A DNA stretch of 64,000 bases from Halomonas getboli (GCF_023094245.1 NZ_JALMEW010000001.1:922757-986756); one strand, 5' to 3'. Counted from the first letter of the stretch, positions 38,541-49,573 are shown. Notes: generated from the sequence alone by a model not told the origin. Translations and numbers: made by a program.

Positions 38541-40197
38541 GGGGCACCTCCTCGGGGCGGCCGTCGCGCAGCGTCAAGTGGCGGTCGGCGCAGGCCAGCG
38601 GGGCGGCCCGGTGGCTGGCGATGACCAGGCTGCGGCCCTCGGCGGCCAGCGCCATCAGCGCCTCGATCACCACCGCTTCGCTCTCGGCGTCGAGGCTGTC
38701 GGAAGGCTCGTCGAGCAGCACCAGCCGCGCCTCGGAGAGAAACACTCGGGCCAGCGCCAGGCGCTGGGCCTGGCCGCCGGAGAGCCCGACCCCGCGCTCG
38801 CCGAGTCGGGTGTCGAGCCCGTCGGGCAGCCCGGCCACCAGTTCGCCCAGGCCCGCGGCGACGAGCGCCCGGTGCAGCGCGGCGTCATCGGCGACGGGCG
38901 CCGCGAGGCGAAGGTTGTCGGCCAGGCTGCCGTGGATCAGCAACGGGCGCTGGTCCATCCAGGCCACCTCGAGCTGCGCGCGCTGACGACGATGGCCGCC
39001 GTCGGGATCGAGGAAGCCGGCCAGCAGCTGCAGCAGGGTCGACTTGCCGGCCCCGGAGGGCCCGCTGATCGCCAGCACCTCGCCCGGCGCCAGCGTCAGG
39101 TCCAGCGGGCCCAGCACCCGGCCGCGCTCGGGATGCGACACCGTGACCGCCTCCAGCTCGACCAGCGCGCGGGAGGCATGGGGCGCGGCCGGCGTCAGGC
39201 CGCTGCGGCGCGGCGCCTCGTCGAGCAACGCCACCATGCCTTCGGCCGCTCCCAGCGCCGAGGCTCGATCATGGTAGTGCTGGGCCAGGCTTCTCAGCGG
39301 CTGGAAGAACTCCGGCGCCAGCAGCAGCGCCAGCAGCCCCGAGAACAGCGTCAGCTGGTCGGCCGGCCCGTAGCTGATGTAGCCGAGCAGGCCGAAGCCG
39401 ACGTAGATCGCCACCACGGCGATCGACACGGCGGCGAAGAACTCCAGCACCGCCGAGGACAGAAAGGCCAGGCGCAGCGGGCGCAGGGTTCGGCGCCGGT
39501 AGTCGTCGGCGGCGGCGCGCACCTCCTCGGTGGCCGCGGCGGTGCGGCCGAACAGCTGCAGGGTGGTGATGCCGCGGACCCGGTCGATGAAGTGGCGCGA
39601 CAGCCGCGCCACCGCATCGAACTGCTCCTCGTTGAGCCGCTCGGCGCCCATGCCCACCAGCGCCATGAACAGCGGGATCAGCGGCGCCGCCAGCAGCAGG
39701 AAGAGGGCCGCCAGCCAGTCGAGCCAGGCCACCACCGACAGGATCACCAGCGGCAGCAGCACGGCGAGATAGCGCTGGGGCAGGAAGCGGGCCACGTAGC
39801 CGTCCAGCGCTTCCACCTGGTCCACTGCCCGCTGGGCCAGACTGGCGCTGTGATGGCCGGTGAGGCCCACCGGCCCGAGCCGTTCCAGATGATCGAGCAG
39901 CTCGCTCCGGGCCCGGCGGCGCAGCCGCAGGCTGGCAGCCAGCCCCAGCGTCTCCTGGCCCCACTGGGCCAGGGCCCGCAGCCCCATCAGCCCCGCCAGG
40001 GCGACGAAGGCCGGAAACAGCGTGGAGGGCTCACGGCCCTCCACCAGAAGCGATGCCACCAGCCAGGCCAGCAGCACCAGCTGCGCCACGGTGGCGATGC
40101 CGGCGACCAGGCCGCAGCCCACGGCCAGGCCCAGCCGCCCTCGTTCGGCGCGCGCCAGGCCGGCGAGCCAGGCGCGCGATGTCGATGCCTGCGTCAT
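38533..40197 (-). CDS. cydD: ABC transporter CydD (glutathione/cysteine exporter half)
   Basis: A 554-residue partner of CydC. A membrane domain with the CydD-typical TLFPAFVALAGLMGLRALAQ precedes an ATPase with Walker A ISGPSGAGKSTLLQLLAGF, signature GLSGGQAQRLALARVF and Walker B LVLLDEPSDSLDAES. The start at 40197 has an in-frame ATG just after the cydB stop; the frame extends to 40236 inside cydB. No cydX-like small ORF is present between cydB and cydD. Confidence 0.93.
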   Translation of the reverse strand: MTQASTSRAWLAGLARAERGRLGLAVGCGLVAGIATVAQLVLLAWLVASLLVEGREPSTLFPAFVALAGLMGLRALAQWGQETLGLAASLRLRRRARSELLDHLERLGPVGLTGHHSASLAQRAVDQVEALDGYVARFLPQRYLAVLLPLVILSVVAWLDWLAALFLLLAAPLIPLFMALVGMGAERLNEEQFDAVARLSRHFIDRVRGITTLQLFGRTAAATEEVRAAADDYRRRTLRPLRLAFLSSAVLEFFAAVSIAVVAIYVGFGLLGYISYGPADQLTLFSGLLALLLAPEFFQPLRSLAQHYHDRASALGAAEGMVALLDEAPRRSGLTPAAPHASRALVELEAVTVSHPERGRVLGPLDLTLAPGEVLAISGPSGAGKSTLLQLLAGFLDPDGGHRRQRAQLEVAWMDQRPLLIHGSLADNLRLAAPVADDAALHRALVAAGLGELVAGLPDGLDTRLGERGVGLSGGQAQRLALARVFLSEARLVLLDEPSDSLDAESEAVVIEALMALAAEGRSLVIASHRAAPLACADRHLTLRDGRPEEVPHD

Positions 40198-40201
40198 CGT
40201 C

Positions 40202-41203
40202 TCAGTGATACCCCTCGCCCACGCGGACCTTGCCACGGAACACCCAGTAGCTCCAGGCGGTGTAGGTCAGCACGATCGGAATCACGAACAGCATGCCGAG
40301 CAGCAGGAACAGCTGCGATTCCGGCGCCGAGGCCACGTCCCACAGGGTGTAGTTCGGCGGCACGATCACCGGCCACTTGCTGACCACCAGCCCCAGGTAG
40401 GTGAAGACGAACACCCCCAGGGTGGCGACGAACGGCTGGCCCTCACGGCGTTCCTTCACCGAGCGCCACATCCAGTAGGCGCACAGCAGCGCCAGCGCCG
40501 GGAACACCCACAGCAGGTGCAGATGCCCGAACCAGCGCTCGCGCACCGCCTGATCGACGAAGGGCGTCCACAGGCTGATGATGGCGAACACCGCCAGCAC
40601 CGCGATCAGCAGACGCGGCGCCAGCCGATAGGCCCATTCCTGGATGTGGCCCTCGCTCTTCATGATCAGCCAGGTGGCGCCGAGCAGCGCATAGCCGGCC
40701 ACCAGGCCGAGGCCGGTGAGCACGCTGAAGGGCGTCAGCCAGTCGAAGGCGCCGCCGACGTAGACGAAGTTCTCGACCGGGAAGCCCTGGATATAGGCGC
40801 CGACCACCGCACCCTGGGCGAAGGCCGCCACGGTGGAGCCGCCGAAGAAGGCGCGGTTCCACCAGCGGCGGTTGCGATGCGACTTGAAACGGAACTCGAA
40901 GGCGATGCCGCGGAAGATCAGCCCCGCCAGCATCAGGAAGACGCCGATGTAGAGCGCCGGCAGGAACACCGAATAGACCACCGGGAAGGCCGCCAGCAGC
41001 CCTGCCCCGCCGAGCACCAGCCAGGTCTCGTTACCGTCCCAGATCGGCGCCACCGAGTTCATCATCACATCACGGCTGTCCTCGTCGGGGGCGAAGGGAA
41101 AGAGGATGCCCACGCCCAGATCGAAGCCATCCATCAGCACGTACATGATCACGCCGAAGCCGATGATGCCGGCCCAGATCAGCGTCAGATCGAACATTTC
41201 CAT
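40202..41203 (-). CDS. cydB: Cytochrome bd-type quinol oxidase subunit II
   Basis: A 333-residue, eight- to nine-helix subunit with the CydB/CioB opening LIWAGIIGFGVIMYVLMDGF and DLGVGILFPFA, followed by NSVAPIWDGNETWLVLGG. The C-terminus has SQLFLLLGMLFVIPIVLTYT and WSYWVFRGKV. It pairs with CydA three bases upstream. Overall style is the CioB branch rather than enterobacterial CydB. Confidence 0.94.
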   Translation of the reverse strand: MEMFDLTLIWAGIIGFGVIMYVLMDGFDLGVGILFPFAPDEDSRDVMMNSVAPIWDGNETWLVLGGAGLLAAFPVVYSVFLPALYIGVFLMLAGLIFRGIAFEFRFKSHRNRRWWNRAFFGGSTVAAFAQGAVVGAYIQGFPVENFVYVGGAFDWLTPFSVLTGLGLVAGYALLGATWLIMKSEGHIQEWAYRLAPRLLIAVLAVFAIISLWTPFVDQAVRERWFGHLHLLWVFPALALLCAYWMWRSVKERREGQPFVATLGVFVFTYLGLVVSKWPVIVPPNYTLWDVASAPESQLFLLLGMLFVIPIVLTYTAWSYWVFRGKVRVGEGYH

Positions 41204-41206
41204 GGT

Positions 41207-42616
41207 TCAGCTCCTTCCCGGCTGGTTGGCGGCGTCTTCGAACGACACATGGGCGGCGGACAGCGGCCGCTTGGGGCGCTCCACGGTGTCGTCATGGGGC
41301 GGCTCGGGCAGCATGCCCTGGCGCACGACCCGGGTCAGGTACAGGGTGCCGGCATAGAAGACCACGGCATAGACCAGCGCATAGCCGATCAGGGTGAACA
41401 GCGCCATGCCCCCGGTCAGCGACGGGGTCACCGCCTCGGCCTGGGTCATGATGCCGTACACCAGCCAGGGCGCGCGGCCGATCTCGGTGACGAACCAGCC
41501 GGCCAGCACCGCCAGGAACGGGGTGATGGTCATGACGCGCATGAACTGCAGATAGCCGCGATGCTCATAGAGCCGGCCGCGCGCGCGCAGCCAGGCGCCG
41601 ATCAGCACCGCCGCGATCATCGCCAGGCCCATGGCCACCATGACGCGGAACGACCAGAACACCAGCCACACCGGCGGCTGCTCTTCGGGCGGCACCTCGC
41701 TGATGCCCGGCACCACGCCGTCGATGTCATGGGTCAGGATCAGGCTGGCCACGCCGGGCAGGCCGAGTTCGACGACATTCTCCTGGGCCTGCTGGTCGGG
41801 CCAGGCGAACAGCAGCAGCGGCGTGCGCGACTGGCTTTCCCAGTTGCCTTCCATGGCCGCCACCTTGGTCGGCTGATGCTCCAGGGTGTTGAGGCCATGC
41901 TCGTCGCCCACCAGCGCCTGGGCCGGCGCCAGCACCAGCAGCAACCACAGGCACATGGAGAACGCCTTGCGGTTGGCCTGTGGATCACGCCCCTGCAGCA
42001 GGTACCAGGCGCTGACGCCGGCTACCACGAAACCTCCGGTCAGGAAGGAGGCCAACACGAAATGCAGGAAGCGATACGGGAAGGAGGCGGTGAAGATCGC
42101 CTCGCTCCAGTCGGTGATATGGAAGCGCCCGTCGACCAGCTCGAACCCGGCCGGCGTCTGCATCCAGCTGTTGGCGACCAGAATCCAGAAGGCCGAGATG
42201 AAGGTGCCCAGCGCCACCATGATCGAGGCGAAAAGATGCACGCCCTGGGGCACCTTGCCGCGCCCGAACAGCAGCACGCCGAGGAAGCCGGCCTCGAGGA
42301 AGAAGGCGGTGACCACCTCGTAGCTCAGCAGCGGCCCGAGGATATTGGAGGCCGCCAGCGAGAAGTTGCTCCAGTTGGTGCCGAACTGGAACGACATGAC
42401 GATGCCCGAGACCACGCCCATGCCGAATACCACGGCGAAGACGCGGGTCCAGAAGATCGCCAGGCGCTCCCAGGCGGGGTTGGCGGTGCGGTAGAAGAGG
42501 CCGTTGAGCACGGCGAGATAGGATGCCAGCCCGATCGTGAAGACCGGAAAGATGGCATGGAAGGAAACCACGAAGGCAAACTGCAGCCGCGAGAGCAGCA
42601 GAGGATCCAGTTCCAT
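41207..42616 (-). CDS. cydA: Cytochrome bd-type quinol oxidase subunit I, cyanide-insensitive (short Q-loop) type
   Basis: A 469-residue quinol-oxidising subunit. It begins DPLLLSRLQFAFVVSFHAIF with the heme-ligand His, and has ALGTFISAFWILVANSWMQT, the GDEHGLNTLEHQPTKVAAME motif and WSFRVMVAMG. Its length and lack of the long Q-loop insert put it in the CIO branch. The start at 42616 has GAGG upstream; the frame open to 42790 adds an Arg-rich stretch not found in the family. The 201-base region 42617-42817 upstream shows no clear FNR/ANR box. Confidence 0.93.
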   Translation of the reverse strand: MELDPLLLSRLQFAFVVSFHAIFPVFTIGLASYLAVLNGLFYRTANPAWERLAIFWTRVFAVVFGMGVVSGIVMSFQFGTNWSNFSLAASNILGPLLSYEVVTAFFLEAGFLGVLLFGRGKVPQGVHLFASIMVALGTFISAFWILVANSWMQTPAGFELVDGRFHITDWSEAIFTASFPYRFLHFVLASFLTGGFVVAGVSAWYLLQGRDPQANRKAFSMCLWLLLVLAPAQALVGDEHGLNTLEHQPTKVAAMEGNWESQSRTPLLLFAWPDQQAQENVVELGLPGVASLILTHDIDGVVPGISEVPPEEQPPVWLVFWSFRVMVAMGLAMIAAVLIGAWLRARGRLYEHRGYLQFMRVMTITPFLAVLAGWFVTEIGRAPWLVYGIMTQAEAVTPSLTGGMALFTLIGYALVYAVVFYAGTLYLTRVVRQGMLPEPPHDDTVERPKRPLSAAHVSFEDAANQPGRS

Positions 42617-42817
42617 GGGTGATACCTCGTTCCTGCGGATCGATGAACGTGATGCGAGGGCACTCTGCGTGCTCTTGTTCGTCGGGCGCGAGCGCCCTGC
42701 CGCATTCATCCCCCTTGCCTGCCCCAGACTAGTCGAAATCCTGACCACGGGAACAGGCAACGAAGCCATCTTAACCCGCCGAGATGTCACTCATATGTGT
42801 CGCGATGTCGCAGTGCA

Positions 42818-43798
42818 TCATGCCATGCGGCTCTCCGCCACCAGGTGCACCATGAAGCCGATATAGGCCGCGTACATGGCCAGCAGCACGCCGCCCTCGA
42901 GGCGATTGATGCGGCCCTGACGCCCTCGCCAGCCCAGCGCGAAGACCACCATCAGCACCGTCATGGCGGCCATCAGGCTCCAGTCGCGCAGCAGCACCTC
43001 GCGGCCCGCGTCGATCGGCGCGATCACCGCGGCCAGGCCCACCACGCCCAGGGTGTTGAACAGGTTGGAACCCACCACGTTGCCCAGCACCAGGTCGTGC
43101 TCGCCGCGCCGCAGGGCGCTGATCGAGGAGGCCAGCTCGGGCAGCGAGGTGCCCACCGCCACCACGGTGAGGCCGATCACCAGATCGCTGACCCCGAGGC
43201 TCTGGGCGATATCCACCGCGCCCCATACCAGCAGCCGGGAGCTGGCCACGAGCAGCACCAGGCCGACCACGGTCCAGGTCAGGGCGGCCTTCATGGTCAT
43301 CGGATGCGCCGCCAGGTCGGTCTCGGTATCGGACGACAGTGGATCGGCGCCGTCACGCAGCCCCTGGATGACGCTATAGGCCATGAAACCCGCCAGCACC
43401 AGCAACAGCAGCACGCCCTCCAGGCGCACCACGCCGCCCAGCAGCAGCACCGCCGACAGCAGCGTCGCCCCGCCGAGCACCGGCAGCTCTCGGCGGATCA
43501 CCCCGGAGTGCACGCCCAGCGGCGAGATCAGGGCCACCAACCCCAGGATCAGACCGATATTGGCAATGTTCGAGCCGTAGGCGTTGCCCAGCGCCAGCCC
43601 GGGGTTGCCCTGGCCGGCGGCGATGGCCGAAACCACCATTTCCGGCGCCGAGGTGCCGAAACCGATCACCAGCATGCCGATCAACAGCGGCGATAGACCG
43701 AGTCGCGCGGACGTCGCCGCCGCGCCGTCAACGAAGCGCTCGGCGCTCCAGACCAGCAGGATCAGGCCTGCCACCACCGCCAGGGCGGGAAGCATCAT
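42818..43798 (-). CDS. K+-independent calcium/sodium antiporter (YrbG type)
   Basis: A 326-residue CaCA-family exchanger with two inverted alpha repeats: GFGTSAPEMVVSAIAAGQGN with NAYGSNIANIG in the first half, and VAVGTSLPELASSISALRRG with NVVGSNLFNTLG in the second. About ten helices and an acidic cytoplasmic loop (DGADPLSSDTETD) lie between. The start at 43798 has GGAG five bases upstream; 43795 is equally possible. It is a single gene, divergent from pqiA. Confidence 0.93.
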   Translation of the reverse strand: MMLPALAVVAGLILLVWSAERFVDGAAATSARLGLSPLLIGMLVIGFGTSAPEMVVSAIAAGQGNPGLALGNAYGSNIANIGLILGLVALISPLGVHSGVIRRELPVLGGATLLSAVLLLGGVVRLEGVLLLLVLAGFMAYSVIQGLRDGADPLSSDTETDLAAHPMTMKAALTWTVVGLVLLVASSRLLVWGAVDIAQSLGVSDLVIGLTVVAVGTSLPELASSISALRRGEHDLVLGNVVGSNLFNTLGVVGLAAVIAPIDAGREVLLRDWSLMAAMTVLMVVFALGWRGRQGRINRLEGGVLLAMYAAYIGFMVHLVAESRMA

Positions 43799-43880
43799 GG
43801 TGTCTCCATCGGAACGAATGAGACGCGCATGGTTGACTATGGTGCCCCCCGCGTCAACGTGACACACTGCCGACAGAGCC

Positions 43881-45263
43881 ATGGATCGTCAGGAGGACGT
43901 CATCGCCGTGCCAAGGCCGGCCCTTCGCCATCTCCCCCAGCCCCCGCCGGCACCCTACGTCGACCGCACCCCGCCGGAGGCTCGCGCCAATCGTAGGCGC
44001 CTGCGCGCCTGTCACGAGTGCGACTGGCTGATGGCCCTGCCGCCGCTGCATTCCGGCGAACAGGCCGTGTGTCCGCGCTGCGGCCACGCCGAGGTGAGCC
44101 GCCATCGCTATCCGGCCCAGCGCAGCCTGGCGCTGGCGATCTCGGCGCTGGCGAGCCTCGCGATCGCCACGGCCTTCCCCTTCCTGGCCTTCAGCGTGCG
44201 CGGCGTCGGCAACCGCATCGATCTGACCCAGACCGCCACCGACCTGATCGGCCACCACGCGCCACTGGTGGCCATCGTCGTGCTACTGACCATTCTGGTG
44301 CTGCCGGCCCTCTATCTGCTGGCCGTGGTGTGGCTGCAGCTTGGCCTGCTCGGCGGACGGCCGCTGCCGGCCAGCCGCAGCGCGGCCCGCGCTCTGGCCC
44401 ATCTTCAGCCCTGGATGATGGCCGACGTTTTCCTGATCGGCACCCTGGTCAGCCTGATCAAGATCGCCGGCCTGGCTCAGATCGAGCTCGGCCCGGCCTT
44501 CTGGGCCTTCGGCGCCTTCGCCGTACTGCTGCTGGCCACCACGCAGTCGGTGGATCGGGACTGGCTGTGGTTCGCCCTGGAAGGCGAGCCGCCGGCCCCC
44601 GAGGGCAGCCAGACCGGCCGCCCCGCCGCCCCCCAGGGGCTCACCGGCTGCCACACCTGCGGCCTGGTGGGACGCCTCGACGAGCACGGCCATGGCCGCT
44701 GCCAGCGCTGCGGCGAACCGCTCCTCGCCCGCCGCCCGCACAGCCTGCAGCGCACCTGGGCGCTGCTCGCCGCGGCGGCGGTGCTCTACGTGCCGGCCAA
44801 CGTCTATCCGATCATGACCACCGTCAGCCTGGGCCGGGCCAGCCCCAACACCATCGTCGGCGGCATCGTCGAGCTGATCGAGATGGGCTCCTGGCCGGTG
44901 GCGCTGGTGATCCTGGTGGCCAGCGTGATCGTGCCGATCGGCAAGCTGCTGGCCATGACCTGGCTGTGCCTGGTGGCGCCCAGGGCCCACGCCCTCAGGG
45001 CCCCGGTGCGTACCCGGTTGTACCGCATCACCGAGTTCATCGGCCGCTGGTCGATGGTCGACATCTTCGTGGTCGCCATCCTGGTGGCGCTGATCCGCGC
45101 CGGCAATCTGATGGCGGTCGAGCCCGGCCCCGCGGCCGTGGCCTTCGGCAGCGTGGTGGTGCTCACCATGCTGGCCGCCATGACCTTCGACCCCCGCCTG
45201 ATCTGGGACGGTCCATCTTTCACCGCGGACGAGGAAGCCCCGCATGAACGACACGCCCCCTGA
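43881..45263 (+). CDS. pqiA: Intermembrane transport protein PqiA
   Basis: A 460-residue inner-membrane protein with eight helices in two halves, each headed by a zinc-ribbon-like Cys cluster: CHECDWLMALPP with CPRCGHAEVS, and CHTCGLVGRLDE with CQRCGEPLL. Each half then carries a VFLIGTLVSLIKIAGLAQIE or VDIFVVAILVALIRAGNLMA segment. It works with PqiB and PqiC in lipid traffic between membranes. The ATG at 43881 lacks a ribosome site, while AGGAGG (43891-43896) precedes a GTG at 43908, so the true N-terminus may be nine residues shorter. Confidence 0.92.
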   Translation: MDRQEDVIAVPRPALRHLPQPPPAPYVDRTPPEARANRRRLRACHECDWLMALPPLHSGEQAVCPRCGHAEVSRHRYPAQRSLALAISALASLAIATAFPFLAFSVRGVGNRIDLTQTATDLIGHHAPLVAIVVLLTILVLPALYLLAVVWLQLGLLGGRPLPASRSAARALAHLQPWMMADVFLIGTLVSLIKIAGLAQIELGPAFWAFGAFAVLLLATTQSVDRDWLWFALEGEPPAPEGSQTGRPAAPQGLTGCHTCGLVGRLDEHGHGRCQRCGEPLLARRPHSLQRTWALLAAAAVLYVPANVYPIMTTVSLGRASPNTIVGGIVELIEMGSWPVALVILVASVIVPIGKLLAMTWLCLVAPRAHALRAPVRTRLYRITEFIGRWSMVDIFVVAILVALIRAGNLMAVEPGPAAVAFGSVVVLTMLAAMTFDPRLIWDGPSFTADEEAPHERHAP

Positions 45264-46926
45264 CGCCACGCCCGACGACGAGCACCGCGCCCGGGCCACT
45301 CGCCAGGCACCGCTGTCGCCGATCTGGATCGTGCCCATCGTGGCACTGCTGATCGGCGCCTGGCTGGTCTATGACAGCTATCTGAGCCGCGGGCCGACGA
45401 TCACCCTGACCATGGAGAGCGCCGACGGCATCGAGGCCGGCAGCACCCTGATCAAGACCCGCAACGTCGAGATCGGCCAGGTGGAATCGGTGGACCTGTC
45501 CGAGGATCTCTCGAAGGTCGTGCTGACCGCGCGCATGAAGCCCGAGGCCGAACCGATGCTGGTCGAGGACAGCACCTTCTGGGTGGTCAAGCCGCGTATC
45601 GGCCGCGAGGGCATCAGCGGGCTCAACACGGTGCTGTCCGGCGCCTACCTGCAGCTCGAGCCCGGGGAGAGCGACGAGGAGGCCAGCCGCTTCACGGTCA
45701 CCGAACAGCCGCCGGTGGCCCCGCCCGGCGCCGAGGGCCTGCGCATCAACCTGCTCAGCGAGGTCGGCAACCGCCTGAGCGTGGGCGACCCGGTCACCTA
45801 CCACGGCTTCACCGTGGGCCGTGTCGAGGAAGCCGACTTCGACGTCGAGACCCGCCGCATGCACCACCGCATCTTCATCGAGAGCCCCTATCACCGCCTG
45901 GTGACCGACAACACCCGCTTCTGGTCCTCCAGCGGCGTCGACCTGCGGCTCGACTCCGAGGGCGTGCGCGTCAAGCTCGACTCGCTGGAAGCCATGGTCA
46001 GCGGCGGCGTCACCTTCGGCGTGCCCGAGGATCTGCCCCGCGGCCTGAAGGCCGAGCCCGACAGTACCTTCACCCTCTACGCCGACGAGGATAGCGCCCG
46101 CGAAGGCACCTTCGACCGCTACCTCGAGTACGTGCTGCTGATCGAGGACACCGTGCGCGGCCTGTCCCGCGGCGCCCCGGTGGAGTTCCGCGGCGTGCGG
46201 GTCGGCACCGTGGCCAGCGTGCCGTGGAACTTCACCTCGCCCCAGCCCGAGCGCGACGCGCGGCTGGCGATCCCGGTGCTGATCCGCATCGAGCCCCAGC
46301 GGCTCGGCATCGACAGCGACACCCTGGACCTGGACGAGTGGCACCAGCGCTTCCAGCGGCTGTTCCAGCGCGGCCTGCGCGCCTCGCTGAAGAGCGGCAA
46401 CCTGCTGACCGGCGCGCTGTTCGTCGACCTCAGCCTGGACCCGGAGCGCAGCGACGACTATCGGCCCGAGACCTTCGCCGAACGCCCCGTCTTCCCCACC
46501 GCCTCCGGCGGTCTGGCGCAGATCCAGGGCCAGATCACCGCGCTGCTCGACAAGCTCAACGACCTGGAGCTCGAACCGATCCTCGACGGTCTACAGACCA
46601 ATCTGGCCACCTCGGAGGCCACCCTGAACCAGGTGCGCCAGCTCACCGCCGGCGTCCAGGAACTGCTCGACGATCCCGAGACCCGTGCCCTGCCGGGCGA
46701 GCTCAACAGTACCCTGACGGCGCTGCGCGAGACCCTGGACGGCGTGTCGCCCAGTGCGCCGGCCTACCGCAACCTCACCGAGACCCTGGATCAGCTCGAG
46801 CGCCTGCTGCGCGACCTTCAGCCGACCGCACGCCGCCTCGGCGACAACCCCGGCGCGCTGCTGTTCGACAGCCTCGGCACCGACGATCCCACGCCCCGCG
46901 CCCCGACCGACAGGAGTTCGCCATGA
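45244..46926 (+). CDS. pqiB: Intermembrane transport protein PqiB (three MCE domains)
   Basis: A 560-residue protein with one N-terminal helix (LSPIWIVPIVALLIGAWLVY) and three MCE domains. The first begins ITLTMESADGIEAGSTLIKT, the second LRINLLSEVGNRLSVGDPV, the third FTLYADEDSAREGTF. A long coiled-coil-like C-terminal tail follows (QITALLDKLNDLELEPIL and onward). Such proteins form hexameric tunnels spanning the periplasm for lipids. The start overlaps pqiA by 20 bases, with GGACGAGG upstream. Confidence 0.94.
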   Translation: MNDTPPDATPDDEHRARATRQAPLSPIWIVPIVALLIGAWLVYDSYLSRGPTITLTMESADGIEAGSTLIKTRNVEIGQVESVDLSEDLSKVVLTARMKPEAEPMLVEDSTFWVVKPRIGREGISGLNTVLSGAYLQLEPGESDEEASRFTVTEQPPVAPPGAEGLRINLLSEVGNRLSVGDPVTYHGFTVGRVEEADFDVETRRMHHRIFIESPYHRLVTDNTRFWSSSGVDLRLDSEGVRVKLDSLEAMVSGGVTFGVPEDLPRGLKAEPDSTFTLYADEDSAREGTFDRYLEYVLLIEDTVRGLSRGAPVEFRGVRVGTVASVPWNFTSPQPERDARLAIPVLIRIEPQRLGIDSDTLDLDEWHQRFQRLFQRGLRASLKSGNLLTGALFVDLSLDPERSDDYRPETFAERPVFPTASGGLAQIQGQITALLDKLNDLELEPILDGLQTNLATSEATLNQVRQLTAGVQELLDDPETRALPGELNSTLTALRETLDGVSPSAPAYRNLTETLDQLERLLRDLQPTARRLGDNPGALLFDSLGTDDPTPRAPTDRSSP

Positions 46927-47522
46927 TCGTATCGCGCGCCCTGCTGCCCCTGGCGGCCCTGCTGTGGCTGACCGGCTGCGCCCTGGACGGCGCACCGGCG
47001 ACCCGCTATGCCCTGCCCGACGTCGACGCGTCGGCCGGCAGCGAGGCGGCCGCCGAGCACTCCCTGGTGCTGCGCCCGCTGCGCCTCGCGCCGCTGCTGG
47101 ACACCCAGGGCATCGTCGTGCAGCTCGACGACATCACCCTGCGCGAGGCCAGCGGCCATCGCTGGGCCGAGCCGCTGGGCCGACAGCTCGAGCGCGGCCT
47201 GCGCGAGCGGCTGGCCGCCGCGCTGCCTGACACCCGGGTGCTGCTCGACGGTGAAGCCGGCGGGGCAGACGAACCGCTGCAGCTGCGCGTCAATGTGGAG
47301 CGCTTCCAGGGCCAGCCCGACGGCCGGGCGGTGGCCGCCGGGCGCTGGCAGCTGCTGGACGCCGACCAGGTCCTGCTCGATGCCGCCGGCTTTCGCGTCG
47401 CCACGCCCCTGGCCGAAGACGGCTACCCGGCCCTGGTGCGGGCGCTCGGCCGCAGCTGGGACGGCGTGGCCGAGCGAATCGCGGCGGCGGTCGCACGCCA
47501 GCAGCGTCGCGTGACACCGTGA
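46923..47522 (+). CDS. pqiC: PqiC-type outer-membrane lipoprotein (ABC-type transport auxiliary)
   Basis: A 199-residue lipoprotein with signal RALLPLAALLWLTGC (lipobox LTGC), then the family start ATRYALPDVDAS. Internal marks are LVLRPLRLAPLLDTQGIVVQ and ITLREASGHRWAEPLGRQLE, typical of the PqiC/YmbA family. The start overlaps the pqiB stop by four bases (ATGA). It anchors the PqiB tunnel at the outer membrane. Confidence 0.92.
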   Translation: MIVSRALLPLAALLWLTGCALDGAPATRYALPDVDASAGSEAAAEHSLVLRPLRLAPLLDTQGIVVQLDDITLREASGHRWAEPLGRQLERGLRERLAAALPDTRVLLDGEAGGADEPLQLRVNVERFQGQPDGRAVAAGRWQLLDADQVLLDAAGFRVATPLAEDGYPALVRALGRSWDGVAERIAAAVARQQRRVTP

Positions 47523-47558
47523 CGCAGCCACGCCTCGGCTGCGCCTTTTCCGGCGCTA

Positions 47559-47567
47559 TGGCATAAT
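47559..47567 (+). promoter_or_regulatory. Extended -10 promoter before the RhlE-type helicase gene
   Basis: TGGCATAAT matches an extended -10 element (TGn plus CATAAT), 109 bases before the start codon. No good -35 hexamer is seen, which is tolerated with an extended -10. The leader of about 100 bases is GC-rich. Confidence 0.5.
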
Positions 47568-47675
47568 ACGCGCCTCTCGCGGCCGCATCCGCCGCCGCGA
47601 CTCACCTCATTCCCACGTCTCGCCTGGCCCGGCCGCCGTTGCGGCAGGCCGGCGTGACGTTGCCGCGGAGACTGC

Positions 47676-49007
<1,332 letters not shown>

Positions 49008-49066
49008 TATCCGACAATGCGAATGTATTCGCTTCATCGGCTGACACGACGCCTGCAAGGATGCCC

Positions 49067-49570
49067 ATGGACCCGCAAGAGCTGATCCACGACTACCGCC
49101 GCTGGCAGCGCTTCCAGCGCCAGGCCCAACTCGACCGCGAGCACCGCGCGGCCTGGCAGCAGCTGGAATCCGCCGGCGTCTCCGCCCAGCGCACCACCGA
49201 GGCCTATCGCAGCATGGCCGACAAGGCCGCCACCCAGGGTGCCTGCTACCGCACCTTGTTCCAGCGCGAGCTCGCCTCCGGCGAGCGGCTGGCCTGCGAG
49301 GGCTGGCTGTTCGTGCGCCGGGTGCTCGCCGAGGGCGGGGCCACCCGGGTGCGCGCCTCCCTGCTGCCGAGCTTCACCCTGACCGACGGCGCCCTGTCGC
49401 CGTCCGAGGCGACCGCCGAAGCCATGACGCTGGAGATCTTCGATCAGCTGCTGGTCGACCGCGGCCTGGCCAGCGTGGCGCGCGTCGACCGCATCGATGC
49501 CCGCGGCGACAGCCACTTCATCACCCTGATCGACAGCGTGCGAGGCGATCTGCGTCAACATATGAGCTGA
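49067..49570 (+). CDS. Hypothetical protein, 167 residues
   Basis: A soluble protein with a helical, charged N-terminal half (DYRRWQRFQRQAQLDREHRAA) and a more structured C-terminal half (TLEIFDQLLVDRGLASVARV, GDSHFITLID). AAGG precedes the ATG at 49067 by six bases; the ATG at 49061 abuts it. It is encoded 59 bases after the helicase and three bases before the next unknown gene, so the two unknown genes are likely co-transcribed. No family recognised. Confidence 0.65.
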   Translation: MDPQELIHDYRRWQRFQRQAQLDREHRAAWQQLESAGVSAQRTTEAYRSMADKAATQGACYRTLFQRELASGERLACEGWLFVRRVLAEGGATRVRASLLPSFTLTDGALSPSEATAEAMTLEIFDQLLVDRGLASVARVDRIDARGDSHFITLIDSVRGDLRQHMS

Positions 49571-49573
49571 GCC

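Noticed and set aside
40197..40202. cydX gene after cydB
   Set aside because: No space between the cydB stop and the cydD start.
40022..42622. 866-codon plus-strand ORF opposite cydA, cydB and the end of cydD
   Set aside because: Spans several genuine genes and is almost entirely His/Gln/Glu/Arg/Gly.
42617..42817. FNR/ANR box before cydA
   Set aside because: No TTGAT-N4-ATCAA-like sequence seen in the gap.
49019..49032. GCGAAT-GT-ATTCGC palindrome after the helicase gene
   Set aside because: Too short and without a T-run for a terminator; no regulatory context.
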